A stretch of 64,000 nucleotides of DNA from SAR202 cluster bacterium Io17-Chloro-G6 (GTDB taxonomy: Bacteria; Chloroflexota; Dehalococcoidia; UBA3495). Location: NCBI GenBank assembly GCA_002816585.1, contig MUCT01000010.1, forward strand, positions 6,168-70,167, given 5' to 3'. Shown here piece by piece: positions 7,890 through 16,493 of the stretch. Numbering within the stretch: the first letter of the stretch is position 1; every line of letters begins with the position of its first letter. The notes under the pieces were generated by a model that was not told the origin of the DNA, did not search any database, and saw nothing but the letters and a program-made list of their open reading frames with translations. A program made the position numbers and the translations under genes.

Positions 7890-8345
7890 TTAGCTCGCCA
7901 GATCGGGCCGGTTGGGCATCAGCATCATGGTGGTAAGCATGGTGGCCACCAGCTTTTCTTCGCCGCCGTCGTAGGCCAGCACGTTGCCCTTGCAGACGGA
8001 GATTGTGGCCCCGGGACGAACCACTTCTCCCCGGGCCAGCAACCGCTCCCCCTTCGCCGGGGCCACGAAGTTGACCTTGTACTCCACCGTCAGCACGGCG
8101 GTATCTGGCGCGCTGAGGCTGAAGGCCGCGTACCCGCAGGCGCTGTCGACGATCGCGGTGACGATGCCGCCGTGAATGAAGCCGTGCTGCTGGGCCAGAT
8201 CGGCCCGGTAGGCCATCTCGATCTCCACTTCCCCTGGCCCAACCTTACCCATGACCGCGCCCAAGGTCTGCATGGCTGTCTGCCGGCCAAAACTGCCGCG
8301 CACTTTGGCCTCGTAATCCGGATCCCTAGGTTCAAACCGAGCCAT
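7890..8345 (-). CDS. PaaI-like hotdog-fold thioesterase
   Basis: 151 aa from ATG 8345, which has GAAGGA upstream and leaves 31 nt to the preceding gene; a longer frame would overlap that gene. The segment HGFIHGGIVTAIVDSACG is the classic hotdog signature of the PaaI/YbgC-type acyl-CoA thioesterases, in which the HGG region binds substrate and the following Asp helps activate water. No signal peptide. It probably removes CoA from a catabolic intermediate, alongside the LLM oxidoreductase just upstream in the same orientation. The actual acyl-CoA is not identifiable. Confidence 0.85.
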   Translation of the reverse strand: MARFEPRDPDYEAKVRGSFGRQTAMQTLGAVMGKVGPGEVEIEMAYRADLAQQHGFIHGGIVTAIVDSACGYAAFSLSAPDTAVLTVEYKVNFVAPAKGERLLARGEVVRPGATISVCKGNVLAYDGGEEKLVATMLTTMMLMPNRPDLAS

Positions 8346-8376
8346 AGATCGAGGTCCTTCGGGCATGAACGATGGC

Positions 8377-9273
8377 CTAGAACTTGAATCCGGTGGCATC
8401 TTTGAACCGGCGCATGGCCTCGATGTGCTCGGCGGCGGTTTTCAAGCCACCCTGGCGGTTCTCGATGGATAGGTATTCGGCGCCCAGCTCCTGCCAGGCC
8501 TTGGCTTCGTCCATCCAGTCTTCGGGTTGCTTTCCGCTGGTTCTGAGCCGGCCATCCAGCCCCAAAGACTCTGGGTCCCGGTCCATCTCCCTCATGAAAC
8601 CATGGACTTTCTCGACTATGGAGCGGCCCGCGTCGTCCGGACTTAGATTGGGACACCAGCCGTCGGCCAAGCGGGCCACCCGTTTCAGCACCGAGTCAGG
8701 AGGCATGGGACTTTGGGCGCTGCCCGCACCCAACCAGATCGGGATGGGCCGCTGGACCGGCAGCGGGTTCAGGCCAGCATGGCTGATGTTGTGCCACTTG
8801 CCATGGAAGTCCACCACCTCCTGGGTCCAAAGAGCCCGCATCACCTCGATCTGCTCGGCGCTACGGGCGCCCCGGTTGTGGAAGTCCTCGCCCAGGGCCT
8901 CGAACTCGACAGTGTTCCAGCCAACGCCGATGCCCAGGCGTAGCCGGCCGCCGGAAAGCACATCAACTTCGGCCGCTTGCTTGGCCACCAGGACCGTTTG
9001 GCGCTGGGGCAATATGATTATGCCGGTGGCCAGGCCAATCCGTTCTGTGATGCCCGAAAGGTAGCCCATCAGGGTCAGGGTCTCGTGCACCACCGATTTA
9101 TGGTTATAGGTTCGCAGTGCCGGAAAGTTGTGATGGGCCGGGTCCGCGCCCAGCACATGGTCGGCGATGAACATATACGAGTAGCCCATCCCTTCGGCGG
9201 CCTGGGCGAAGTCCTTGATGGCCAACGGGTCCGGTTCGATCTCCGTCTGGGGGAAAATCACTCCAACTTCCAA
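8377..9273 (-). CDS. LLM class flavin/F420-dependent oxidoreductase
   Basis: 298 aa. The start is TTG 9273, six bases after AGGAG; no ATG fits. The N-terminus MEVGVIFPQTE, the ADHVLG strand, and the central VLVAKQAAEVDVLSGGRLRLGIGVGWNTVEFEALG segment are diagnostic of the luciferase-like monooxygenase superfamily, closest to the F420-dependent subgroup of TIM-barrel enzymes. Such proteins oxidise or reduce varied small organics using reduced FMN or F420. It is followed by the thioesterase gene (31-nt gap), so the two may act on one substrate. Cofactor choice cannot be settled by eye. The 258 bp upstream hold nothing I can support. Confidence 0.85.
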   Translation of the reverse strand: MEVGVIFPQTEIEPDPLAIKDFAQAAEGMGYSYMFIADHVLGADPAHHNFPALRTYNHKSVVHETLTLMGYLSGITERIGLATGIIILPQRQTVLVAKQAAEVDVLSGGRLRLGIGVGWNTVEFEALGEDFHNRGARSAEQIEVMRALWTQEVVDFHGKWHNISHAGLNPLPVQRPIPIWLGAGSAQSPMPPDSVLKRVARLADGWCPNLSPDDAGRSIVEKVHGFMREMDRDPESLGLDGRLRTSGKQPEDWMDEAKAWQELGAEYLSIENRQGGLKTAAEHIEAMRRFKDATGFKF

Positions 9274-9531
9274 TTTCTGCTCCTAGACTTTTCGATTTTG
9301 GGGGTGTCGGCAACCGGGCGTTTCTCCAGACACACTTTCGGGTTGCCAAGTGGGAAAGTCTCGTGCATCAAAGTTTCTAGGTCACCGGTTCCAAGCGGTA
9401 CTGGCACTTCTGCTGATGGTCCAGAGAACCCCGGCGGAGTACATGTCCAACTTGATATCCGGCCTATCCAGCCATACCGCCTTATGTCTATGCTGGGTCT
9501 GGTGGCCAATCGGCGCCGGCAACTGTCACGG

Positions 9532-10419
9532 TTATTGGCGTAAATATTTGACCAAGCGGTGTCCTTCCACGTTCTGATTGACGTAGAGGTCGCCGTGGGA
9601 GTCCACCCAGATAGCATGAGCCCCGTTACCCCAACCTGCGTCCAGTGGGCTACCCCATGTGCCTATGATATCGCCGTCGATGCTGAGGACACTCATGAAC
9701 CCGTCCAGTTCAGGTACATACAGGACGTTGTCCTGGTCGATGTAGATGTCGCAGGGGCGGGCCAGACCAGTCCATTGGTCCAGGTACTTGCCATCGGCGT
9801 CGAATATCTGGATGCGGTTATTCTCCCGGTCGGCGACAAATACCCGGCCGTCGGTGTGGACCCAAACGCCATGGGGAACGTGGAACTCCCCGGGTCCGGT
9901 CTTGCCCGGCTCGCCCCAGGAAAAGAGCAGTTTGCCATCGGCGCTGAATTTGTGGACTCTGGAGTTGCCGTAGCCGTCTGAGATATATAGGTCGCCCGCC
10001 GCGTCAAGGGCAACGTCGCTGGGCCGGTTGAAGGGGCCAGCAGCCTGTTTGGCCGTCTCGCTAACGTTTCCGGACCAGCCGGTGTCCGAGGGCTTGTCCC
10101 ACTCGCCCAGGGTCATCAGAAGGTTGCCGTCGGGCCGGTACTTCAAGACCACGTGGCTGTTCTTGACCGGCATGTAGAGATTGTCGTCGCCGTCGATGAA
10201 CATGCCGTGGGAGTCGGGCAATTGGCCTTCGCCCCAAGAGTTCAAGAAGTTGCCATCGCGGTCCAGAACGATGAGAGGGTGCTCGCCCCGGTTGAAGAGA
10301 TACACCCGGTCCTGGGAGTCGGTGACGATGGCCGTCTGGCCCAAGACCCAACCCTCGGGTAGTTTCTCCCAACTCTCGACCTGCTCATAAACGTGGGTTC
10401 CCGCGCCTACTCTGACCAT
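9532..10419 (-). CDS. NHL-repeat beta-propeller protein
   Basis: 295 aa, ATG with AGGAGG seven bases upstream. Repeated blades of the NHL type are visible: HGMFIDGDDNLYM, PSDVALDAAGDLYISDGYGNSRVHKF, PHGVWVHTDGRVFVADRENNRIQIF, PCDIYIDQDNVLYV and AHAIWVDSHGDLYV. These resemble the six-bladed propellers of peptidylglycine amidating lyase and of streptogramin lyase. No signal peptide is seen, so the protein is probably cytoplasmic unless exported another way. It may be a lyase or a binding scaffold. It lies between the thioesterase/LLM pair and the second selenoprotein module on the same strand. Confidence 0.8.
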   Translation of the reverse strand: MVRVGAGTHVYEQVESWEKLPEGWVLGQTAIVTDSQDRVYLFNRGEHPLIVLDRDGNFLNSWGEGQLPDSHGMFIDGDDNLYMPVKNSHVVLKYRPDGNLLMTLGEWDKPSDTGWSGNVSETAKQAAGPFNRPSDVALDAAGDLYISDGYGNSRVHKFSADGKLLFSWGEPGKTGPGEFHVPHGVWVHTDGRVFVADRENNRIQIFDADGKYLDQWTGLARPCDIYIDQDNVLYVPELDGFMSVLSIDGDIIGTWGSPLDAGWGNGAHAIWVDSHGDLYVNQNVEGHRLVKYLRQ

Positions 10420-10473
10420 TTTGTCCTCCTATAGATGGGCGGACGCAAACCTGCTCTCCGCTGCATCGTTGAT

Positions 10474-11043
10474 TTATGTGCCGGTGGTTAGGGCGCCAAT
10501 TATCAGATGATGCAATTCCGTGGCCCGCTGGGCGACAAGTTCTGGCGTTATGCCGCCCAGGGGATGGGGGATGCCTAGAGGCTGAAAACCTTCCCGCCCA
10601 AATACCCTAGCGTGCCGATGTGCCGAGTTCAAGAACGGGTCGGTGCAGATGACGATAGTCGGGACTCCGCGGTTCTCCAGGGCCATGGCATCGTGCATAC
10701 AGCACGCGGTGCAGGACCCTCAATCCGCGATGGCCGTGATCACAAAATCGCACCGGGAAGCCAGATCGTCGATGATATCGTCAGCGGCGGGCCGGGAATA
10801 AACATACTTATCGGCGGCGATGCCTTCCCGCAATTCAAAGTCTTTTTCCAGCAGTTCCTTCACTCCTTGGAGCAGGAGGCTGGCGTTGGCTTTGCGGTTG
10901 CCCAGAAAGCCGCCGACCCGGCCGTGGATGGTCTCCAGACGCGGGGCCGGCCTCCAGCGGGAATAGGCCTCGGGGTCTATGGGTGAAAGCAGGCCCATCT
11001 CATCGAGGCGAGCCTTCAAATCTGCTCCGGGTGGGCTTACCAT
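10474..11043 (-). CDS. UGSC-type selenoprotein, copy 2 (UGA 10722-10720 read as selenocysteine)
   Basis: 189 aa with Sec at residue 108. ATG 11043 is preceded by AAGGA. The in-frame TGA is followed by Gly-Ser-Cys-Thr, then by CC and HDA, giving U-G-S-C as in copy 1. The 20 nt around the UGA (10728-10709) are identical to copy 1 (6456-6475), while the rest is clearly diverged, which points to selection on this site. The post-UGA tail is 81 aa in both. Copy 2 has two additional cysteines (Cys113, Cys114) just after the motif. A 5-bp hairpin follows the UGA. It lies 25 nt after the partner gene, so here the order is partner then selenoprotein, the reverse of copy 1. Probable thiol/selenol redox protein; substrate unknown. 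Confidence 0.85.
10692..10722 (-). promoter_or_regulatory. Sec UGA codon with SECIS-like hairpin, copy 2
   Basis: On the minus strand TGA (10722-10720) is followed after 18 nt by a loop TGTAT (10701-10697). It is closed by CGTGC (10706-10702) with GCACG (10696-10692). The loop has G at its second position and the spacing falls in the bacterial SECIS range. The stem is shorter than in copy 1, so the structural evidence is weaker on its own. Confidence 0.6.
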
Positions 11044-11068
11044 GATCTTCCTTATGCCAGGTTTATTT

Positions 11069-12112
11069 CTAAGCCAGTTCTATCTTTCGGGTGACCCGCC
11101 GGGAGCCCCAGCCGGGAAGATAGACCGAATGAGGACCGCCGCGGCCACCGGCCACCATGATGTGGATGCGGTCTGCGGCCCGTACCACTGGGACCATCTG
11201 GTCGTCATCGTTTGGATCCACGAACCGGGGCCAAAAATGTCCTCGCTGGGCGTCGCCCTGGGGTGGTCCTCCATGTTTCAGAGCTTTGACCGGCTTCCTG
11301 GCGTGTTCGAATAGAAACTGTCGGATGTCTTGCTTGCGCCAGCCGCCGTCGCTAAGGAAGCGGGCGTGTTCCGGGCCGATGGCCACGAAGGTGTCGCCCA
11401 TCACGTACATCTGTACATTGCCCAAAGTGCACATCGTGTCGGCCAACACCGTCAGAAAGTCTCTGGGGTCGTTGGCGTGGTACATGATGTTATGGGGAGC
11501 CTCAGCCGGAAAGACGGTCACGGCGCTGTCCGACGGATCCAACCCGGCGTCGGTGTGCAGGGGCTCCCAAGGATTGGCATCCTGGTCCTCCGCGACGCAG
11601 TAGGTGTAGGCGCCGGGATGGCCAAAGGTGGCTTTGTTGGTCTCTCCGGGAATGGCCCCACCAAGGTTGACCAGGGCCAACTTGACGGCCCGGCCGATGG
11701 TGGCGTTGGCCCGCCATCCTGCTCCAAAACAGTTGTAGCCGCCGTTGATGTCCAACTCTTTAACTATCGGGCCGCTGACGATAACCAACGGCGTGTGAAT
11801 TCCGGTGGAGCACATGACACCGCGAAGATTGAAGCGGTCGTCCATCATCGCCTCGATGGCGGTGATGACCACCGGCATGTGCTCGGGCAGGCAGCCGGCC
11901 ATCACCGCGTTCACCGCGATACGTTCGACGGTCGCCTTACCACCCAACGGAGGGAGTTCAGCAATAATCTCCGATGCGTCCCGGCCAGTGGATTCGACGA
12001 ACTGCTTGACCCGGCTTTCGGTGGGAGGGACCACGGGCAGACCGTCGGTCCAGCCGGTTTCAAACATCAATTCAATGGCGTCAGCGAGACCAATGGCGTC
12101 GGAGGAGACCAT
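11069..12112 (-). CDS. Conserved partner of the UGSC selenoprotein, copy 2
   Basis: 347 aa from ATG 12112; an in-frame GTG at 12127 is an alternative start. It is a paralogue of the protein at 6793-7833, sharing GWTDGLPVVPPT, VNAVMAGC (Cys74), ANATIGRAV, YTYCVAE (Cys172), NPWEPLH, PHNI and GPEHA, with the C-terminal half less similar. No named family is recognised. The residues around the two invariant cysteines are the best-conserved parts, which fits a thiol chemistry role beside a selenoprotein, though this is inference. No signal peptide or membrane helix. It overlaps nothing and is followed after 25 nt by selenoprotein copy 2, so they form a two-gene operon. Confidence 0.75.
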   Translation of the reverse strand: MVSSDAIGLADAIELMFETGWTDGLPVVPPTESRVKQFVESTGRDASEIIAELPPLGGKATVERIAVNAVMAGCLPEHMPVVITAIEAMMDDRFNLRGVMCSTGIHTPLVIVSGPIVKELDINGGYNCFGAGWRANATIGRAVKLALVNLGGAIPGETNKATFGHPGAYTYCVAEDQDANPWEPLHTDAGLDPSDSAVTVFPAEAPHNIMYHANDPRDFLTVLADTMCTLGNVQMYVMGDTFVAIGPEHARFLSDGGWRKQDIRQFLFEHARKPVKALKHGGPPQGDAQRGHFWPRFVDPNDDDQMVPVVRAADRIHIMVAGGRGGPHSVYLPGWGSRRVTRKIELA

Positions 12113-12323
12113 GTTTGTTCTAAGCACCTCTGTTTCCGGTCTAGGGCCTTCGTTTTACCGGGATGGGGTCAAATGATGGGCGCACGCGGCCAGCGGATGG
12201 GCTGTTGCGAGTGTAATCTGGGTGCCATTTGCTGTCAACGCGTTCCAGGGTTGGGGAAGGGGTGGATGGGGAGGATGGCCGAACGAGGACCGAAACGAGG
12301 ATTGATGATGTTTCGTATGTTGG

Positions 12324-12363
12324 AAAAAACAATGGCCGCACCTATCCGGCAGGTGCGGCCATT
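12324..12363 (-). terminator. Strong Rho-independent terminator
   Basis: A perfect 13-bp stem, AATGGCCGCACCT (12331-12343) with AGGTGCGGCCATT (12351-12363), has a 7-nt loop. On the minus strand it is followed within one base by six T (complement of A at 12324-12329). It ends the transcript of the secreted-protein gene 12435-12896. The remaining 12113-12323 gap holds no other feature I can support. Confidence 0.85.
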
Positions 12364-12434
12364 GATGGGGCTGTGGAGACGCCTCTTTATGCGACAGATT
12401 TGAGCTATTCGCGAACCATTTTCAGAATCTCGAT

Positions 12435-12896
12435 TTAATCACTGCTAACCTTGTGGTATGGCACACGGAGAACACTGAATTGAAATTCAAGGACATTGTC
12501 GTCCACAGCTTCGAAGGTTACGGGGAATGGTCCGACTGGATCGCCCTTTAGCTCGTTCGTGGGGTCCTTGAGGCACTGGATGGTAATTGGCACCACCAAA
12601 TTCCCGCCCTCAACTGTGCCCGATCCAGAAAGTTTTCCACGACCACCACCGCATGTTTTAACGAAGGTTTCACTCAGTCCGACGTCAAACGTTCCGACCC
12701 CATCATAGGTAATCGACAATTTATTGAAGCCGCCGTCGCTGGGATCGACTGCCATCCAAAGACCGACAAATCCTTCATGCTCTCCAGCTTTTGCGGTCGA
12801 GTTAAATTGACCCACATTCAAGAAAGCAGCCAAAGCAATCAGAGCCAGCAATACGGCGATAACCGATATTTTGCGCCCAGAAACTAAATTACCCAT
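12435..12896 (-). CDS. Secreted protein of unknown function
   Basis: 153 aa; ATG with a strong AAGGAGG. The N-terminus has a basic start (GRK) and a hydrophobic core (about residues 10-27). It ends in a likely signal-peptidase I site near STAKA (about 36), so the mature 117 aa are exported. The mature part contains two cysteines (in KTCGGG and IQCLKD) that could form a disulfide. The FVGLWMAVDPSDGG opening and repeated short beta-type strands suggest a small beta-barrel or lipocalin-like fold. I recognise no family. It is a monocistronic unit with its own terminator at 12324-12363. Confidence 0.7.
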   Translation of the reverse strand: MGNLVSGRKISVIAVLLALIALAAFLNVGQFNSTAKAGEHEGFVGLWMAVDPSDGGFNKLSITYDGVGTFDVGLSETFVKTCGGGRGKLSGSGTVEGGNLVVPITIQCLKDPTNELKGDPVGPFPVTFEAVDDNVLEFQFSVLRVPYHKVSSD

Positions 12897-13296
12897 TGTC
12901 GTTCCTCCTTATCTTTTCTCTACATTTCGTGTGATTTAACAGCCCTGCTCATCATCAATTCACCACTGGCGCATATTTCAAAGTCACCTCCTGACGATCA
13001 TCCGCGGAACCATAAGTTCTGCTAATCCTGCACCTGGCCACCATTTCCTTTCCCTGGCTCGATTGGCCGCGGCGCGCCGATCACCGCTTGAGAAATCGAG
13101 TGGCGCCGGCATCGCCGCGGCGCGGGCCCATGGAACGCCGCTAGGACGTTCCGGAATGGAGATTACGCAGGATCATGGACCCAAACATCCGCAGATATGC
13201 CCAACTAGGAAGAGAAGGCTTAAGCGGCGAGGAAGGTCGTCCAATGGGCATAAATGCCCACGTTTGCGCCAGGTCAGCAGAATGAAATCTTTGGCG
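12897..13296. other. 400-bp gap, no gene seen
   Basis: This stretch lies between the secreted-protein gene and the stop of the large regulator, both on the minus strand. It must hold the promoter of the former and the 3' end of the latter's transcript. I see no convincing promoter, hairpin or coding frame. A GC-rich part near 13060-13130 contains short self-complementary CCGCGGCGCG blocks of unclear meaning. Confidence 0.4.
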
Positions 13297-16287
13297 TCAG
13301 AGGGGGAGATGGCTTAGGGCGAAGGTAGTAGCCTCCGCCCTGTTTCGGACGTGGATCTTGGCGTAGATGTTGGAAATATGGCGCTGCACCGTGCGTTCGC
13401 TGAGAACCAATTCTCTGGCGATCTCACGGTTGGTCTTGCCTTGGGCTAGGTAGGTCAGCACCTCTGCCTCTCGCTGGGTTAGACCGCCGGGGTAGGTCGG
13501 CCTGGGTCCAAGATGTATTGCGGCCAACTCCTGAAGCGCTACTACCCGTTCCCTTAAAGGACGCATCCCCAGCCCGCCGGAGATGGCTAGAGCCTCGTCT
13601 AGCAAAGACATGACCTTGATTCGGGTCTCTTCCTCCATTCGTCTTGGTCCCGCCAAATGGCGAAGAAGAACCTCAGCGTAGTCGTGGCAGGTCCAGGCTA
13701 GGGCGGGTCTGAATCCACCCAGGCGGCAGAATGTCAAACAATCCTCGAAGTGCGAGGCTGCATCATCCAACCGGCCCACGGCGCTGGCAAGAAGTCCCAG
13801 TACTCTGTCTTGGGGGAAGCCGCTCAAAGTGCCGAATCCCGCGCCCGGCGATTCCGCCAGGTCAACATAGTTTTCCGCAGCCGCGACGGAGTTCCCACCG
13901 AACGCACTCAGTAACGAGCTGCCAATTCTGGCGAATGCGCTGACGCCTGGAGTTGAAGTTGGCGAATCGAGAACCATAGTGTTGAATTCTGCAGCGGTAA
14001 CGACGAGGGCGGTCACACCTGTGAAACGCATGCTTTCGGCGATTGCCATTGCCACGAACGCGCGCTCTACGTTCGGTCCAGGCGCCGATTGTCTGGCCAC
14101 CTCCACGAATTGATCCAAGTAGGCGCGGCCCTCTTCGATGTTCCCCAGATCGTATTCCAAGCGTAGTCTAGACTTAAGAAGTCTGGGATCTCTGGGAGCG
14201 GCCGTTAGGCCCCGGTCACTGAACTCACGCGCGGCGTCGAAATCACCAACCGAGTAGGCGACTGCAGCAACGGCATACAGGGCACGGGAACCGTATTGGG
14301 GATGGCGCAACCGGTCCCAAAGAGGAAGCATGGCCGTAGCGTGCCCTGCCGCGCCCTTCAGGTCGCCAGCTGTCGCCAACGAAAAAAGACACCACATCCG
14401 GGCCATCAACTCTGCCCGGGGGTTATCAACGCGGCCGGCCAGTTCCACCGCGCGGAGACCTTTCGCCAAAGCTTCGGTCAATTTTACGTGATAACCGTCC
14501 ACATCACAGGCAAAGGATAACGTTTGCAACTCCAGGTGGGCGTCGCCATTTTTTGTGGCGATGTCCAGGGCAGTATTGAAGGCTTGGCTAGCGGTTTCGT
14601 AGTCCACTTCCTCAAGTCCCATGACCCTGCCATAGCTGGCTTGCAGGCGGCCCGCTTGGAGGGAATCCTTTGGAACCAAGTCCAGAGACCGGGTGAGAAG
14701 CTGCCTCGCGCCGGTGACGTACCCAGCAATGAGAGGCAATGGATACACGGCAATATCTACTGCCCGGTCCACATCACCGGAGCTTACACACTGATCGAAA
14801 GCCCGTGTAAAACTGGTCATCACATCACTGGCCTGGGATAATTGCCCTATTGCTAGCTGGGCCCGGCCGAGCCCGAAAAAAAGCTCGGCTGCAATTTGGT
14901 CTGGAGCGGGCCCTAACCCATTCAGATCTAAACCCTTTGCGGTTAGCCCTAACCGGAAATGCTCCAGCGCATCTTCCCAGGCGTAACGGTCCAGTGCCCG
15001 CTCTCCCGCCTGAAAGGAATAACTCACTACTTTGCTAGGGCCGGTAACCGCCTCTGCTTGGGCAAAGTGATAAGCCAGCTCCGTGGTGTGGTCCCCAGAT
15101 TGGTCACCGTATAACGCCTCCAGCGTTTCTCCGATTCTGGCATGAAGTCTCACTCTTCTGCTGGTGGACAGCCGTTCCAGCAGAGTCTGCTGGACCAGGG
15201 CGTGGTTAAACCGGTAAACGTCGCCTTGACCTGGGACCTCTTGGATTAAATACGCTGCCAACGCTTCGTCCACCAACTCCAACAACTGGACCTCGGTGAT
15301 GTCTTGGCTCAAGATTCGTAACATCCCGAAGTCGAACTGACGACCTATCACCGCAGCTGTGGCAAGAATGCCTTGACACTCCTGGGAAAGCCGGTTGAGG
15401 CGCTGTCCAATTACTTCCAGCACATTTCGAGGTATTTCCAGCCCGTTTGGAACGTCGGCCTCGAGCCCACCATTAGCCTCGCGCTTTTCCTCCAGCAGCC
15501 GCATGACCTCCGTCATAAAAAATGGATTTCCCTCGGTGTGCCTATATATGGCTTGGGCTAATTGCGGTGGCGGCTCAGAGCCTCTGACATTCCGAATCCA
15601 ATGCACGACATCGTCGCTCTCCAGACCTTCCAGCGCCTCCCGGTGGAAAACTTCGCTGCCGGCCAACTGGGCCAAGGTATTAGACAGCGAGTGTGAACGG
15701 GATATTTCGATGTCCCGGTAGATCCCCAGCACCATAATCTTGCTATCGGACACCTGGCGAGCCAAGAACTCCAGCAACAAAAGAGACGGTTGATCCGCCC
15801 ACTGCAGGTCATCCAGCACCAGTATCAGAGACTGGGATTGGGCGACGTTCGTCAGAAATGTGGCTATCGAGTTAAACAGGCGAAAGCGGGCTTGCTCAGG
15901 TTCTACGGGAGTTGGCAGCTCAAGGTCGGAAAGCTTCTCACGGACCTCGGGGATAATCTCGAGAATATCGGCTGCGCCAGGCCCCATTTGGGCGGCAAGT
16001 AGCTCGGCGTCGGCTCGTTGCACATAAGATCGGATGGGTTGCACCCATGGCCAGTAGGAAGGAGCGCCTTGTTGTTCCTGGCACCAGCCCCAGAATGTCT
16101 CCACTCCTAGACTGCTGGCATGGTAGGTCAACTCTTGGGCGAGCCGGGTCTTGCCGATGCCGGGCTCTCCAGCCAGCATCACCACGCGGCCGTGACCGGA
16201 CATGGCTTCGTCCAGCACAGCCCTCAGACCGGCCATCTCCTTCTCCCGCCCAACGAATATGTTGGATGACCCTATTTGGGGGTTCAC
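13297..16287 (-). CDS. Large LuxR-family ATP-binding regulator (LAL/MalT-like)
   Basis: About 996 aa if started at GTG 16287, where AGG lies nine bases upstream and family similarity begins (IFVGREKEM). ATGs at 16410 and 16434 and a GTG at 16551 are open upstream, but they fall in or beyond a terminator-like hairpin. An AAA/STAND ATPase module comes first: Walker A GEPGIGKTR, then LILVLDDLQWADQPSLLLLEFL as Walker B. A long TPR-like helical middle follows. The C-terminal LuxR helix-turn-helix contains LTQREAEVLTYLAQGKTNREIARELVLS. Proteins of this kind bind a ligand in the central part, oligomerise with ATP and activate promoters. The neighbouring LLM gene is a candidate target. It is probably cytoplasmic. 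Confidence 0.85.
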   Translation of the reverse strand: MNPQIGSSNIFVGREKEMAGLRAVLDEAMSGHGRVVMLAGEPGIGKTRLAQELTYHASSLGVETFWGWCQEQQGAPSYWPWVQPIRSYVQRADAELLAAQMGPGAADILEIIPEVREKLSDLELPTPVEPEQARFRLFNSIATFLTNVAQSQSLILVLDDLQWADQPSLLLLEFLARQVSDSKIMVLGIYRDIEISRSHSLSNTLAQLAGSEVFHREALEGLESDDVVHWIRNVRGSEPPPQLAQAIYRHTEGNPFFMTEVMRLLEEKREANGGLEADVPNGLEIPRNVLEVIGQRLNRLSQECQGILATAAVIGRQFDFGMLRILSQDITEVQLLELVDEALAAYLIQEVPGQGDVYRFNHALVQQTLLERLSTSRRVRLHARIGETLEALYGDQSGDHTTELAYHFAQAEAVTGPSKVVSYSFQAGERALDRYAWEDALEHFRLGLTAKGLDLNGLGPAPDQIAAELFFGLGRAQLAIGQLSQASDVMTSFTRAFDQCVSSGDVDRAVDIAVYPLPLIAGYVTGARQLLTRSLDLVPKDSLQAGRLQASYGRVMGLEEVDYETASQAFNTALDIATKNGDAHLELQTLSFACDVDGYHVKLTEALAKGLRAVELAGRVDNPRAELMARMWCLFSLATAGDLKGAAGHATAMLPLWDRLRHPQYGSRALYAVAAVAYSVGDFDAAREFSDRGLTAAPRDPRLLKSRLRLEYDLGNIEEGRAYLDQFVEVARQSAPGPNVERAFVAMAIAESMRFTGVTALVVTAAEFNTMVLDSPTSTPGVSAFARIGSSLLSAFGGNSVAAAENYVDLAESPGAGFGTLSGFPQDRVLGLLASAVGRLDDAASHFEDCLTFCRLGGFRPALAWTCHDYAEVLLRHLAGPRRMEEETRIKVMSLLDEALAISGGLGMRPLRERVVALQELAAIHLGPRPTYPGGLTQREAEVLTYLAQGKTNREIARELVLSERTVQRHISNIYAKIHVRNRAEATTFALSHLPL

Positions 16288-16385
16288 ATAACTCAGCCTG
16301 GTTGCAGGATGTTGTAATTCTACACCCAATAGAAATGTGCCAGATGTAGGCGAATCGGCGACGGCGTGCGCGGATAGGTCAGAAT

Positions 16386-16428
16386 AGAGAAACCTCTGGC
16401 GGAGCAACATCGCGCCAGAGGTTTCTTT
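16386..16428 (-). terminator. Long inverted repeat, terminator-like
   Basis: GAAACCTCTGGCG (16389-16401) is perfectly complementary to CGCCAGAGGTTTC (16413-16425), and the stem extends three more pairs including one G-T. The 11-nt loop contains a CAT, that is, an ATG on the minus strand at 16410. It lies about 70 nt after the LLM gene 16494-17675 and before the regulator. The following minus-strand sequence is TCTATTCTG, moderately T-rich. Terminator is the first choice; an operator or leader structure is the alternative. Confidence 0.55.
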
Positions 16429-16493
16429 GGGCATTATCGGAAATACCGGCAAACGCAGAAAACGGGGCGAGCCACAGGAAACGCGGCGAGCCG

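Noticed and set aside
9258..9617. 119-aa minus-strand frame between the LLM and NHL genes
   Set aside because: It overlaps the end of the NHL gene and the start of the LLM gene in another frame, is rich in Arg/Thr/Ser and resembles nothing.
10474..10698. Separate 74-aa gene starting at 10698
   Set aside because: Same reason: it is the post-UGA tail of selenoprotein copy 2, with no ribosome site of its own.
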